A DNA stretch of 64,000 nucleotides from Plasmodiophora brassicae. Taxonomy: Eukaryota > Endomyxa: Phytomyxea > Phytomyxea > Plasmodiophorida. Position numbers and translations under genes: made by a program. The notes beneath the pieces are model-generated. The model was not told the DNA's origin. It did not search any database and saw nothing but the letters and a program-made list of their open reading frames with translations. The stretch is from NCBI GenBank assembly GCA_036867785.1, contig CP145421.1:558001-622000 (forward strand), read 5' to 3'. Below are positions 27,630 through 39,491 of this stretch, piece by piece (the stretch's first letter is position 1; each line of letters starts with the position of its first letter).

Positions 27630-28943
27630 TCAGGCAGCGGCTGCGTTGTCGTCCGCTTCGACGCCATCAGACACGGGAAGCGATTCTTCGGCGTTCGCGA
27701 TCATCGTCAGCAGGGCGCGTTCCTGTCGCAGAAGCTCGGCGTATACGGATGACTGTAGGGCGATCAGGTCACGGCGTTCATGGGCGAACATCCGCTCAAC
27801 CAGGCGCATGGTCAATGTCAGCTCTTCCAGTTGCCGTTTCAGGTCGTCCAGCTGCCTGTTCTGCACAAATTCCTTCCACAGCCCGGGCCCGTACGCGCTG
27901 TTCTCGTCTTCTGGATCATCGGGGGTGGATAGGCTTGTGATGCTTGATTCCGACTCTGACACAGAACTGGAAGATTCGTTATCCGCCTGCTCCCCTTCAC
28001 TTCCGACGCCCACTTCCCGTTCCTGTTCCTGCATGACGTCCCTCAAAGCGTCCAGCAAGTTGGAAATCATGTCGTACGCGCTACCGGGGCCATGGTCACC
28101 AAACAGGCTTGCCGTCGTGGGAATTCCATCCGGACTTGGCGTCGAAGAGCCGTCTCGTAGCACGGCGCTACCCTCATCACCGTTCTTCTCAGCGAAAGGA
28201 AGGATTTCGACTGAACCAACTCGTGGCAAGGAACCGTCTGCAAGACGGTTGTTCGCAGTCACGTGGCTGATGATATTGACGGGCTCAGCCTCAACAACTG
28301 CATCCACCGGTTCCAGGATCAGATCATCGTTATCATTCTGTTCAGAGTCGAGCCTGCTGATGGCAACGTCTTCGGCATCATCGCTGGTGACTTGCCTTTC
28401 CGGCTCCATGTCGTCGGTTAGGCCGGATTCGGAGTTGTTCTCTGACAGTTCCCCATGGTCGAGTTCGTCGCCATCAGATGCGCCTTTCTGCGACGCATCG
28501 GAGTTGGTCTCTGACAGTTCCCCATCGTCGAGCTCGTCGCCATCAGATGCGCCTTTCTGCGATGCATCTTCATCCGGGAAGAGACGCTGCAGGTTATAAC
28601 CGGAGTCTCCGCCGTCCTCGAGACGCTTCTCCAGCAGCGCAATCTGATCCTCGAGCGAGGCGATGGTTTTGTCCTCGTCACGTTTCTGCTGTTCATATGA
28701 TTCTTTCGCCTTGTTCAACGCTGTACGTGCACGCTTCTTCTGCCTCGGGGTGGTCTTCAACATATACGAAGCTTGGAATGTGGCGACCCGTTCCTGGTTA
28801 GCTGCCTCGCGAGCAACGGCATTGGCGAGCACGGCTTCCAGCTCGCTGCGCAGCTGGCGAAGCTGGTCATCGGTATCATCCCCTGCGGCGGTTAACCCCA
28901 CAACCAGGAACAAGGTCACCACGGCGATGCGAACCGATAGCAT
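27630..28943 (-). CDS. Secreted or vesicular acidic coiled-coil protein
   Basis: 437 aa in one exon. The ATG at 28943 starts a clean signal peptide (MLSVRIAVVTLFLVVGLTAA, cleavage likely near residue 20); the frame upstream lacks such a start. A first coiled coil (about residues 25-125) is followed by a long acidic S/E/D-rich region and a second coiled coil near the C-terminus (about 355-420). Two adjacent 23-residue units beginning DASQKGASDGDEL arise from a 69-bp tandem duplication. There is no transmembrane helix or ER-retention signal at the end, so secretion or residence in an endomembrane compartment is likely. Function unknown. Confidence 0.7.
   Translation of the reverse strand: MLSVRIAVVTLFLVVGLTAAGDDTDDQLRQLRSELEAVLANAVAREAANQERVATFQASYMLKTTPRQKKRARTALNKAKESYEQQKRDEDKTIASLEDQIALLEKRLEDGGDSGYNLQRLFPDEDASQKGASDGDELDDGELSETNSDASQKGASDGDELDHGELSENNSESGLTDDMEPERQVTSDDAEDVAISRLDSEQNDNDDLILEPVDAVVEAEPVNIISHVTANNRLADGSLPRVGSVEILPFAEKNGDEGSAVLRDGSSTPSPDGIPTTASLFGDHGPGSAYDMISNLLDALRDVMQEQEREVGVGSEGEQADNESSSSVSESESSITSLSTPDDPEDENSAYGPGLWKEFVQNRQLDDLKRQLEELTLTMRLVERMFAHERRDLIALQSSVYAELLRQERALLTMIANAEESLPVSDGVEADDNAAAA
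28440..28577 (-). repeat. Tandem 69-bp duplication inside the secreted acidic gene
   Basis: Two near-identical 69-bp units (starting about 28441 and 28510 on the plus strand) encode 23-residue repeats differing at few positions (for example DDGELSETNS against DHGELSENNS). The period is a multiple of three, so the frame is preserved. Confidence 0.85.
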
Positions 28944-29218
28944 CTTGCGGAGGCAACCCAATAAATGATCGAATGCGACGTCCACCCCCCGGCCTTGTAG
29001 TGTGAGGAGGGCGCAGTCGCCGGACGTGACATGGTATGCACACGGACCCGGGGTCCAAGAATAGGCCTCTCCTCGGCGCCCCACGCACTGCGAAACGCGT
29101 TGCCATCATCGAAGCCCGAGAGCCCCTGGCAGTGTGCCCAAGCCGGAGACACAAAACGTACATAACAAGCCCTCCAGCGTCGACGAAAACAACGTCGAGC
29201 GCGTCACTCGCGCGTGTA

Positions 29219-32037
29219 TTAGGATTCAACAAGTCGCGATGTAGAGCTGGACGGCTGCATGACGAAATTCACGTATCGGTTGGGGTCCACATAGGTTTCG
29301 GCAACGGGCCCTCGTCGACTCAGGATGCGGACCACTCGCTCGTTCTTGAAGACGAAGTCTTGGACGTCGTCCTGCGCCGTTATGCTGGCGGGAACCTGCA
29401 AGGCGACGTCGCTCAGTGACTGCCCAGATGAGAAGGCCGGACGGCATACCTGAAGTGTTACCACATGTCGCCCGTTCACCTGGACGTTGATACGCTTGCA
29501 TGCACGCTCCTTACGAACGGTGGTTGGCTTCGGCCAAGGTTGTTCATGGACGTCTCCTGTCACCTCAAAGTCCTCAACAGATCCGAGTATCGACCATAGT
29601 CCGGTGGCCAGATGCGGCGCGAACGGCGACAGCATCACAACCAACGAGCGCAATGCATCAACGGTGGTGCCAGTGTCGACTTTGCCCATGGCGGAGCTAA
29701 TCGTGTTGCTCAGCTTCATGAGCTCGGCGATGGCAACGTTGAAGCAGTAACGACGAGACATGACATCAGTGACCGTCTTGATCGTATCGTCGACAGCATT
29801 GATTAGTTTGCCCCGCAATATGTGGTCCCCGTCAACCTCGTCGTCGCCCTCCCATCGCGCGTTAACGTCATCGACAAACGAGTCGACCATCGTCCACAGG
29901 CGGTTCACCCATCGAGTCTGACCGACGATGGCGTCCTCGTTCCAGTCCAGGACTTGCGACGGTGGCGCCTAAGAGACAGATGGATCAGCGAGAACGTCGG
30001 TGCATTGAAGCGCAACCGGGACCTTGAACAAGATGAACAGCCTGGTCACATCGGCACCATACTCTTCCAGCACAGTCGATGGGGAAACGCCGTTGTACTT
30101 GGACTTGCTCATCTTAGCGTACACTGAGCTGAGCCGGTGACCAGACTTCTTGTGCACGGCGATCCCGTCGCTCTTAACAGATACATCGTCGCTGCGAACG
30201 TATTCGCCCGTCGATTCGTCGACATATGTGATACCATGCACCATGCCTTGAGTGATCAACTTCGTGAACGGTTCAGGTTCGGCGACCAACTTCTCTTCGT
30301 ACAGGAAACGATTGATGAACCGGGAGTAGAGCAGATGGAGAATCGCGTGCTCGATGCCGCCGACGTAGACGTCAACAGGTTTCGCTTTCGCAGGCATTGC
30401 GCCCGATTCGTCATGAGGCGACTGGAAACGCAGATAGTACCAGGAAGAGTCAATGAATGTGTCAAGCGTGTCCGTTTCACGTCGAGCCGAGGTACAACCA
30501 CAAGAAGGGCATGCAGTTGACACCCAAGACGGTACATCAGCAAGCGAACGAACTGTCTGGTTCAATAAAGAGGCGTGTGGCAGTTCCACAGGAAGCTGGT
30601 CATCGGGAACGGAAACAGGGCCGCATGATGGGCAGTGGACAATCGGAATCGGCTGTCGAGACATTCAACATCAACGATGGGCGAAGAAGCGCGGGTTCCA
30701 ACACGCTGACGTACAGTTCCCCACACGCGTTGCCGCGAGACGAGCCAGTCACGAAGCCTGAACTGGACAGTGGACGAAGCAAACGGCATCGTACTGACGA
30801 CGGCTGCAGCCGCTTCGGGTGTGAGCCCATTGAGCTCGTGGCCACTGTTGGTCAGGACGCCGTTGTCGTCGATCACATTGACGACAGGCAGCTCATGCTT
30901 GGTGGCAAACGCCTCGTCGCGCTCATCGTGACCGGGAACGCCCATGACGACTCCAGTCCCATAGTCGCGTACAACGTAATCAGCCACGAATACCGGCAGT
31001 TGGTGCCCGGTTATGGGATGCTGTGCGAATACTCCTTCTAGACGGATGTCTCCTTCAGGGGGAATGTTCGCGGATACGTTCAGTCGCTGAAGGACAGGTG
31101 CAGTGCGAGCTATTGCGATGAAGGTAACGCCCATCAGGGTCTCAGGCCTCGTGGTGAAGGCCGAGACTTCCATAGACAGGTCGCCTCGAGCTCGTAACTC
31201 GAACGTAATGTTCGCGCCGGCCGACCGGCCGATCCAAGCCCGCTGCATTTTCTTGACCTCGTCAGGCCACTCGCCAAGCAGGTCTAGACCAGCGAGGAGC
31301 GCAGGAGCCATACGACGAATCGCGAAGAACCACTGCCTCAGACGTCGTTGCTCGACAATAGCACCCGACCTCCACGATCGACCGTTTGAATCAACTTGTT
31401 CGTTGGCAAGAACCTATGGTAAACAGTGTTAGTGTTCCGATGGGAACAAAGGTCAGCAGCGCCCTTACGGTTCGGTCGACTGGATCCCAGTTCACATTCG
31501 CTTCAGCCTGGTACGCGAATCCTGCTTTGAACAGGCGAGTGAAGATCCACTGTGTCCACCGGTAATACGATGGGTCGCAGGTCGCGAACTCCCGATCATA
31601 GTCGAAGGATATACCAAGCGCCATCAGTTCCTTCCGCATCTCCTCAACATTCGAACGGGTCCAGGTCTCCGCGTTGATGCCTCGTTCGACGGCCGCGTTC
31701 TCAGCCGGAAGCCCAAACGCATCCCAACCGATCGGGTGCAGGACTGCCTCGCCCATCATACGACGTGCTCGAGCGATGCAGTCGCTGATCGTGTACACGC
31801 GCACGTGTCCCATGTGAAGCGACCCGCTCTGCACGCGCCGGTCAGCAATACGACCTGAAGGAGGTGTGCCACAGGCCGTACAGGGTACGGGAACATGGGC
31901 AACACGTAAAACGAGTGCGGCTGGGTGCCCTTGTCGGCACCCGTCTTTGTCGTTGCCCATAGATTACGCGCGTTCCGCTCTACAGTCACATGGCAGTACG
32001 TCGACGCGTGCCGACGCAGCGGAAGCGTAAACCGCAT
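29219..32037 (-). CDS. Leucyl-tRNA synthetase, bacterial/organellar type
   Basis: Five exons (31882-32037, 31469-31828, 30715-31413, 30023-30652, 29219-29968) with introns of 53, 55, 62 and 54 bp encode 864 aa, close to bacterial LeuRS length. The enzyme attaches leucine to tRNA-Leu. Features in order: basic N-terminus suitable for mitochondrial import ([19 protein letters not shown]); class I HIGH-equivalent HMGH in [12 protein letters not shown], created by the first splice; [13 protein letters not shown]; the editing (CP1) domain with the TTRPETLMG motif; WGTPIPIVHC restored by the third splice; [10 protein letters not shown]; the RLFILFKAPP junction; and the anticodon-binding and C-terminal domains. 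Similarity is to LARS2/LeuS rather than cytosolic LARS1, so a mitochondrial role is expected. Confidence 0.93.
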
Positions 32038-32169
32038 TGAGCAGTTTTGGCGGACCCCGCGCGAGGCACAGCTGCTGTATCACCTTCAGGCAGATCAGAT
32101 AGGCGAACCCGACTCCTCGCCTGCCTGGAGTAAAGCTAGTAGTGCAATATATTTTACATGGGACGATGA

Positions 32170-33700
32170 TCACATGCGCCATCTTGACGAGACACGACTG
32201 GCAAGGTCGCGGATCAGGTCGTTCACGTCGAACCCGGCTTGCTCGACGGACGCAAGGACACCATTGATCTGCTGGGTGCTTGCTTCTGCCGATTGCTTGC
32301 CGGCGCACAGGAGCAGGGCCTGATACGTCTCCCGAGTCGGCCGCAGATGGCGGGTGTGCATCACCTGCAGGATCCCAAGAGCGTCACTGAGGTCGTAGAC
32401 AGGGCTAGCAGACGATGTCTCAGCGAATTGATTGACGCTCTGATATCGTGGCGTTACCTGTTGTAGAAGGAGAACAGGATAACATTGAAGGACGCGGTTG
32501 TAGGCCGAACGCCCCACTTCTCCTCCATCTCGTGAAGCAGGTCGATGGCGTCATGAACCTCCGGATCCACTTTGGAGCACAAGGCGCGCAGCAAGACGAG
32601 CTGGGTCTCCACAGTTGGGAGGGCACCGCGCGACAGCATGTACTGGACCAGACGATCCACGACGGACCGATTGCACGTGTTGCCACAAATCCACATAACC
32701 GCATGCATTGACGGGTAGTCAATCTTGCCATCAACCGTTAGTGATTGATCCGGTGCCCATCTCGTTTCCTTAAGGGCAGCGAACGCGGTGGACGGGTCGT
32801 CATACGCAGCAGCGTGCTCGAATATAGGTATAAGATCGTGGGTCTCGAGCGTAATGCCCTAGGTAATGGTCATATATACAGCTACGCGTGATGCAAGCAG
32901 ACGCATACCCTGTCCCTCAAAGCATCGATGAACTGGAAAACAAGATGGGAATGCAACGTGGAGCAGCATGCATCGATGACAGCAGCATAGGCACCCGACG
33001 GGATAACATCGACAGCACTTTTAGACAGCAACTCGGACAGAGCTGTCTGGACACCAAGCGCGTCATCCCGGTCCAGGGCATCCGCTAGGTCACTCTGCAC
33101 CTCGCGAATCCCCTCATCCGACGACGGTTCAAACGTCCACACCGCCTGATCCGCTTCCTTGGCCTCTTCCTCTTCCTTGGTCTCCACGGCAGGCGCCCTC
33201 TGGCTGGGCCCATAGAGTACATCGCCAATGTCAAGCGATTCATGGACATATTCCGGCGAGATCGTGAGGCGCCCGCTGTGCCACTTCACCGGCAGGAGCG
33301 AGTGACGCTCAACTTCTTCGTGGTCCGATTCCTCATCGTCTTCGTCGTCCGATTCGCTCCCACTATCGTCGCCGCTTTCGTAGTCGCTTTCGCTATCGTC
33401 CATATTTACGACCATCTGCTCATGGGCGATTTCGTCCGCCTCTTCCAGGGCTCTAAGCACCCGGAACCCCAGATCAACGGATTCCGTTGTGTCCGGTGCC
33501 GACCGGAACGACTTCCTGGCAAGGTCGGTTGCAGTCTGGTTTGAAAGGAAGAACTCGATACCGGTCAGCTTCCTGTTCCGCGACACGCGTTAGTACCGGG
33601 GTCGCTACGACCACCTGGGCAGACATCGTACATCAGCTTCGGACAGTTCAAGATCGGATGAATGGAGCGAGGCCTCGGCTGCACGTCGAATCGTTGGCAT
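32170..33700 (-). CDS. Pentatricopeptide-repeat-like protein
   Basis: Four exons, 33615-33700, 32909-33572, 32458-32858 and 32170-32404 (introns 42, 50 and 53 bp), encode 461 aa. The middle has a strongly acidic D/E/S tract (about residues 85-120). The C-terminal half contains helical pairs resembling PPR motifs: VETQLVLLRALCSKVDPEVH, VRPTTASFNVILFSFYN and LRPTRETYQALLLCAG. PPR proteins bind organellar RNA sequence-specifically. No obvious mitochondrial presequence is present at the ATG chosen (33700), though an upstream exon may have been missed because the frame is open to 33856 with a GTG. PPR assignment is probable; the RNA target cannot be guessed. Confidence 0.65.
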
Positions 33701-34128
33701 GAGCGCAGCACGGCCCGGTAGAGGCGTGGGACGACGCCCCACGCCATCAGTCTGGCTGCAACGCGGCCGACGGGGTTTGCGGTCCGTATAGCCTCCCCAG
33801 TCCTGCGCTGCACTGCGTCCGCTGCCCGCTGGACTTTCGAACGAACCGCCTGCCACCGACTTCTACAGTGTCACTGCTTCCCCGACCGACAGTCAAACGG
33901 GTTGGAACGCCAAAATCTCAGTTTTCAATTATAAACGTTGATCTGGATATTGCTTGGCGCAGGTGCATTTGATCAGGAAACCCGTGATGATTTTAACTAG
34001 AACGTCCAGCTGCCGTAAATGGACAGCCACATGAGTGTACCGGCACTGTGGCGGCCGAGATGCTGTTCGATAAATTGTAGGTCTTCCGTAGGAGCTCCAA
34101 ATGTGGTTGCTTCGAACCTGATACACGG
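33701..34128. other. Intergenic stretch, no gene seen
   Basis: About 430 bp between the PPR gene start and the stop of the upstream minus-strand peptidase gene. Part of it (33701-33856) stays open in frame with the PPR exon. The A/T-richer part around 33905-33960 may hold the 3' end signals of the peptidase gene. Nothing else is identifiable. Confidence 0.35.
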
Positions 34129-37100
34129 TTACATCCAAGCAGGCAGAACGTCGGGCACTGACCTTAGGCGGATGCGAGCTCCTAGCGGGATTGATAGCAG
34201 CAATCGGAACGGACGACCATCGCCAGCAACCGTCCTAACGAAATAGGAGCTGCGTTGATCGGAACCGCGTTCGACAGTTTGGGTCGCTGGCAGATCAATA
34301 GGCAATCCATCCAATGCGACGGATTCGATTGAAGAGTCGCTGGAAATGTTGAACGTACCGTACAACGCACCAGCTGGGTCGACGGTCAGCTCGAGGACAC
34401 GACGCGATCGGGAATGAGAGTCTCGCGAAAGTTTTACACTTGGCTGGATAGCCGGACGATACGAACGGGGGGAATCCAGGGCAGATGCGCTGGCAATGGC
34501 GGTGACCGCAAGCGGGTACAATGCCTGAAATTCGGTGGGATCAATGTGAGCAACAGGCTTTAACCGGCGAAGCAGCGGATCATCCTTGTTGTTGTTCACG
34601 ATGCTAGCCCAGAATCGTTGAACTGGAATCTGATCCAAGGAGATAACGTAAATTCTGTTGGAGAAACCGTGATCAAGGTCGATCGACTGCTGAACGAGGA
34701 TCCGTTTTGGACTTGATTCAGGCAGGTACACGGGGAGAAGTAACTGACAAACAATTGCTGTCAAGGCTAGAACAGTTACCACCGCGCGCCACACGCTTCT
34801 CAATCCGCCACGGGCAAGGAGTAGAGGCCAAGCGCAAGAGGTCAGAAGACAGGTGAAAACAGAGATCAGCACAGCAATGACCAGGTCTGCCGGCAGATTC
34901 CCGATACGGTTCATTGTGGGTAAGAAAAACGTGAGCGTCGAATGAGCCGTCTGGGACAATGTGCAAATCGGGATGAGAAGTGGCCCGAACCTCGCAAATG
35001 AGGAAAGCACTACGTTGTGGAATGGCTTCGCAACAGAGACCAATTTTCGCGAGCAATACAATCCAATGACGAAGAGAAGCGGCAGATAGGCAGAGCCGAG
35101 TCGCCAATAGGATGCCGTTAGCAATAGAATAAGCCAGCATCCCAGGATTCCGTGATGCAGATTAGGAGAACGCGGGGAAACGCGCAGGACGGCGAGAATT
35201 CCGGCCAGTGACGCGGAGCTGAACAATAAAACAGCCGCCAGCGGGTACGAAAGCCTATCGTAAAATGTTCATCGTGCGCCTGACGAAATATAACCAGTCT
35301 TCTTCAAACCATGACAAGGGCGCTGACGCGACGTATGCGAGAATGAAGGCGACCATTCCGGCAGTCAACACGGCCGAACTGAAGATGATCGTTACTCCCA
35401 CGACGGACGAAACGACCTCTGCACATGCAATGGCGACAGACTTGCGCGACATGGCCCACCTCGCATAGTAAGCTAAGGTCCAGATGATTGCGATCCACTC
35501 GATCTGCATAGCGGTTCTTCCCGTTACACTGAAGAACGTTAGAAGTTCGGTTGGTCAGCAACCATTCGTTGTTACCAGATCATGTAACCGAAAGGCTTCA
35601 AAGTGAAATACACCGCAGGTTGCTTGATTTCGTCACCGTCCTCGTTGAGGTTCAAGAACAGCTGGGACTCCATAATGTGACGAATCGTAGAGAGGACGTT
35701 GTCCCCAGTATGCTGAAGGGACCCAGGAGTTATAGCATCTATTGTGTCGTGCTGCGAAAGGATAAGTTTGACTTCAAATGCTTTATACATGATAACCTGA
35801 CCTTGGTATGGTACAGCCAGCTGTTCTCGTAGTATAGCATGTCAAGGCCACCAATGTTTCCGTTCTCTGCATAAACGCGGAAATCGGTGTCGCTGGGGAC
35901 AACCCCTGAGCCAAAAAGGTCTTGGCCGACGACGTCAGCGTGTGGGTGAGGAGCAGCTGTCAGGTGCCCTTTTCAAATGCATATCATCAGTAATGGATCA
36001 GCAAACTAACCTTCAGCATAAGCCTTGGCAATCCAGTAATTGTTTGGCCCGGTTTGGATGAGACCTTCACGACCACCAACACCGCCGGCGTCGAGGTTGA
36101 TGAACCCGCGAATCGATTTCGCCCAAGGATGACAGCATATGAAGCTATGGCATGAATCAGCTCGCATGCACGGGCATGTGCGATCCGTTGCAGAGTCACC
36201 CGTGGGATGCCTGTAGGCCAAACTCTTCGCCACCATTAAACACAAATATGACGCTATGAGCGAGATCACCAGGTGCAACAGCAAGAGCTCGCATAACTTC
36301 GAGAAGGATGGCAACTGGTGCCCCAGCGTCGGAGGCGCCAACTACATCACATCGCATTCATGAGACATTGCAGTGGATATGGGCTTTTGTTGAGCAAACC
36401 GGTATGCGGGTAGGAATCCGTATGTGTCCCCAGCATCATGGCGTGCGTCTTCGATTCGGGGATGTCGTTCCTGCTCAGCCTAACAACAACTACGTATTGT
36501 CAACTTGAAATGAGCAGCCGCATCCGACAACGCTGTCGCACAGTTCTTCACTCGAACGTATCCATTTGTCAAGTTCAGGAAGCCGCGATACTGCACATTG
36601 AACGACCCTGTGGTCTCTTGCAGGTCGTACTCAATGGCAATGTTCGGGTGGGCATCCAGAGCAATCTTGCGAACATGTTCGGTCAGGTAAGCAGGAGTTG
36701 CAATCGAATTCGCAGCCGACCCAACTGGATCAGGACGCTGTCATACCCGCACTAAAACAAACATAAACGAGGCGCACGTACTCGGTCGCGGGCCGATCTC
36801 ATCACAGAGAACACGAAGGTGCTGCAAAGCGCGCCCCTCGCTGAATACCGAAGGTGGCCCGTCCACTGGTACCACAACAGGTAACCGGTAGTGGAGCAGG
36901 AATTGAACAATCAGAACCGGCGCAATCATCAAGACACCAACAAGCAACTGCCCCCGCTGCTCATCCACATCGTGATCTGTCCTCGCATTTGCCGTCTAAT
37001 CCGACAGTCAACCGTTCGTTCAGGCAACCGACCCAAATGACGTAGTAACCGTGTCGCCCACAAGGCTTTCCTTCAACGCAGGTGCCTTCACACGGTCGGC

Positions 37101-37157
37101 ATACACCGCCCCGAGGCGGCGGCGGCTACGAAGGGCACCTCCTGCATCGAGTTCCAT
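34129..37157 (-). CDS. ERMP1-like M28 metallopeptidase, multi-pass membrane protein
   Basis: About ten exons. Exon 1 is 37050-37157 and exon 2 starts at 36995; the last exon ends at 34129. Order: short cytosolic N-terminus; one transmembrane helix ([18 protein letters not shown]); luminal M28 peptidase domain with GPRPIGSAAN, zinc-site residues in [18 protein letters not shown] and VFNGGEEFG, and the later HDTIDAI/GDN region; then at least eight hydrophobic helices (for example [20 protein letters not shown]) and a C-terminal luminal beta domain. This is the architecture of endoplasmic reticulum metallopeptidase 1 and vacuolar Pff1. Each motif is restored only by removing 38-70 bp introns, which supports the model. 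The likely ligand set H, D, E, D/H appears intact, so activity is expected. Confidence 0.85.
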
Positions 37158-37357
37158 TTTGTGAGTTCCTTGTTTTGCCTGTTATCGTCATGGGTGGGTA
37201 CGGAAAGCGATAGCTCATAGCCATGCGCACCCCGCTTCACTGGCCACTACGGCAGAAATAGACCACCGGAAGCTCCGAGTCCGAGCCGGTTCGGTTGGCA
37301 GTTGAACTTGTTAGTGGACGACGCGCGCGACGGCCACCTTCACGGCTGCGGGGAGAC
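37158..37357. promoter_or_regulatory. Short divergent promoter region
   Basis: 200 bp separate the start codons of the ERMP1-like gene (minus) and the lipid kinase gene (plus), so both promoters should lie here or extend into first exons. No canonical TATA box stands out. Confidence 0.35.
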
Positions 37358-39299
37358 ATGCTGGCTGCAAAACTGGGGCAGCCGGTCCACAAATGCCAGC
37401 CGCCAGCGGATCACAGTCGCGTGGGCGTTGCCGATGACGTTGTCGGTGTCGTCGGGTTCGTGCGCTCCAAGGTCGTTGACGTGCTGGATGTGAGGCCCGC
37501 GCCTGTCTTTGTCATCGACGTGGCGTTCGACAGCTCGGCGTCCTGGCGCGTCCTTCGACAGCTGTCGGACTTCCAAGACGTCCACAGGCGGTGCCAGGAC
37601 GCGGTGGGCTCTGGCAAGTACTTGCCTCCGCCGCCGTTCGCCAGGCGTACCGGCGATTGCTTCTTCCTCTTCTGTCAGGGGCGTCGTTTACGCAGGCAGC
37701 GTCTGCGGCTCGAGGCGTATTTAAGGTTGATGTTGACCCTTCCGCACGAGGGCGCCCGGTTCCTATTCGCGTCGGCGTTGCTGACCCCAAGCGGAATGGC
37801 CAAAGTCACACAGGCTTGCGCCGACATGTCATCGCTGGGCCCGCCGCCCTACATCCTGGAATGGCGCGATGCCTCACGAGGATCGCTGCTCCACTATGCT
37901 TGCGCGAGTGGGCGCCTGTCGTCCGTCAGTCAACTGCTTAAGCTCGGCGCAGACAAGGATGCGGTGGACGACTTTGGATTGACAGCCCTGGACGTCGCCC
38001 GTGGCCTCAATCGCTTCGACGTGGTTGACCTGCTTGAACCGGGAACCGATAAGGTCCCTGGTGAAGACCGGCGTCCTGCTGCCACGGCACTACCGTCGAA
38101 GATGATCCCGCTGCATTACCGGATGGCGAGCTGGGAGCGCCGGGTCTGCGCGATTATGAACCCGTTGAGCGGGCGTGGCACTTGCATGCGGCAGTTCCAG
38201 CAGAACATCAGGCCATTGCTGGATTCCGCAGGGATTGACGTCCAAGTTTACGGTTAGTCTCTTCGTCAGGCTGCTGCGATGTCCTTTGTAGCTGACGGCG
38301 AGCGGCGATAGCGACAGAGCACAGCGGGCACGCTACTGAGGTGGCTCGTACTCTCGATGCCTCCGAGTTTGATACCATCCTCTGCATTGGCGGTGATGGC
38401 GTTGTCCACGGTATGCTATATTGTCACGTGCTATTCCAAACTGGCGATATTAATCATAACTATGACGCTTCAGAAGTTGTCCAAGGTCTTCTCGAGCGCC
38501 AAGACAAGGGGTTGCCGATCGCAGTCATACCGACGGGTTGCCCTCAGTGTTTACCATGTGGCTTCCCTGGGTGCTAACGTTGGCGTAGGGTCAGGAAATG
38601 GGTTCTGTGCGTCAGTTTTTGGTGCTCCTGTCAATGCTGCTCGTGCCGCTATTGCGTTCATTGACGGTACGTATCGGCCTATGGACCTGATTCGCGTGGA
38701 GCCAGAAGATAGCCGGGACAAGTCTGCCCGACTGCCGTACTCGTTCCTGCACGTATCCTGGGGCTTTGTCAGTGATATCGGTTTTGACGGCGAGCGCTAT
38801 CGCTGGTTGGGGAGGTCCGTCGAATGAGCTCTAGCACAGTGGCATTTGTTTAACTGGCAATGACCATAGGTTAAGGTATGCGTTCGCTGCCTTGATGAAG
38901 CTGTTCTCAAAGCAACCATACGATTGCGAGCTGGCCTACATGAAGGAGGACGGAACATGGTCCAATCAAATCCAGGGCCACCTGAATCTATTCACGGTGT
39001 CTAATGTCGCCTACTCGACGTCCAGCATGAAAATCGCCCCGGCTGCCCGTTTCGACGATGGCAAGCCCCACCTGACGTTCGCTCGCGGATTATCTCGAGC
39101 AGCCATGCTCAAACTGCTTGCCTGCGACATTGGACATGGCACGCATGTTCAACGTCAAGGCGTATTCAGCCTCCCCGTTCGGGAAGTTATTCTTCGCCCG
39201 AAAACGAGGACGGCTCAGCTCAACATTGACGGCGAGCGCTACCCGAGCTCATCTTGCAGAATCACCCGGGTTCCTCACATGGGAGCGATCATCGCGTGA
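37358..39299 (+). CDS. PX-ankyrin-diacylglycerol/sphingosine-type lipid kinase fusion
   Basis: Five exons (37358-38252, 38318-38410, 38474-38536, 38589-38814, 38876-39299) encode 566 aa. The first 150 residues resemble a PX phosphoinositide-binding domain, including SDFQDVHRRCQ, a KYLPPPPFARR proline loop and RQRLRLEAYLRLML. Next is an ankyrin pair, GSLLHYACASGRLSSVSQLL and DFGLTALDVARG. The DAGKc catalytic domain follows: AIMNPLSGRG, EHSGHATEVAR, the nucleotide loop CIGGDGVVHEVVQGLL and IPTGSGNGF, the last two formed by splicing. The C-terminal beta-rich half matches sphingosine/ceramide kinases, ending near NIDGER. It should phosphorylate a lipid (sphingosine, ceramide or diacylglycerol) at membranes. 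The domain combination is not one I recall from known kinases. Confidence 0.82.
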
Positions 39300-39491
39300 T
39301 GTTCGCCGACTTTCACTCTCTCCCCAGACTACTGAAATACAGAAATACATCAAACGGGGGTTCCTTTAAAACGATAACTGACCGTGTGCACAACTGTGCA
39401 CCTGACCGTCGCGTCCGGAAGGGGAAGCACCCTTGTCATTCGGGTTGCCGCCGACTTGCAGTCCCGGACTGCGTGCTTTGGAGGTGCCGCT

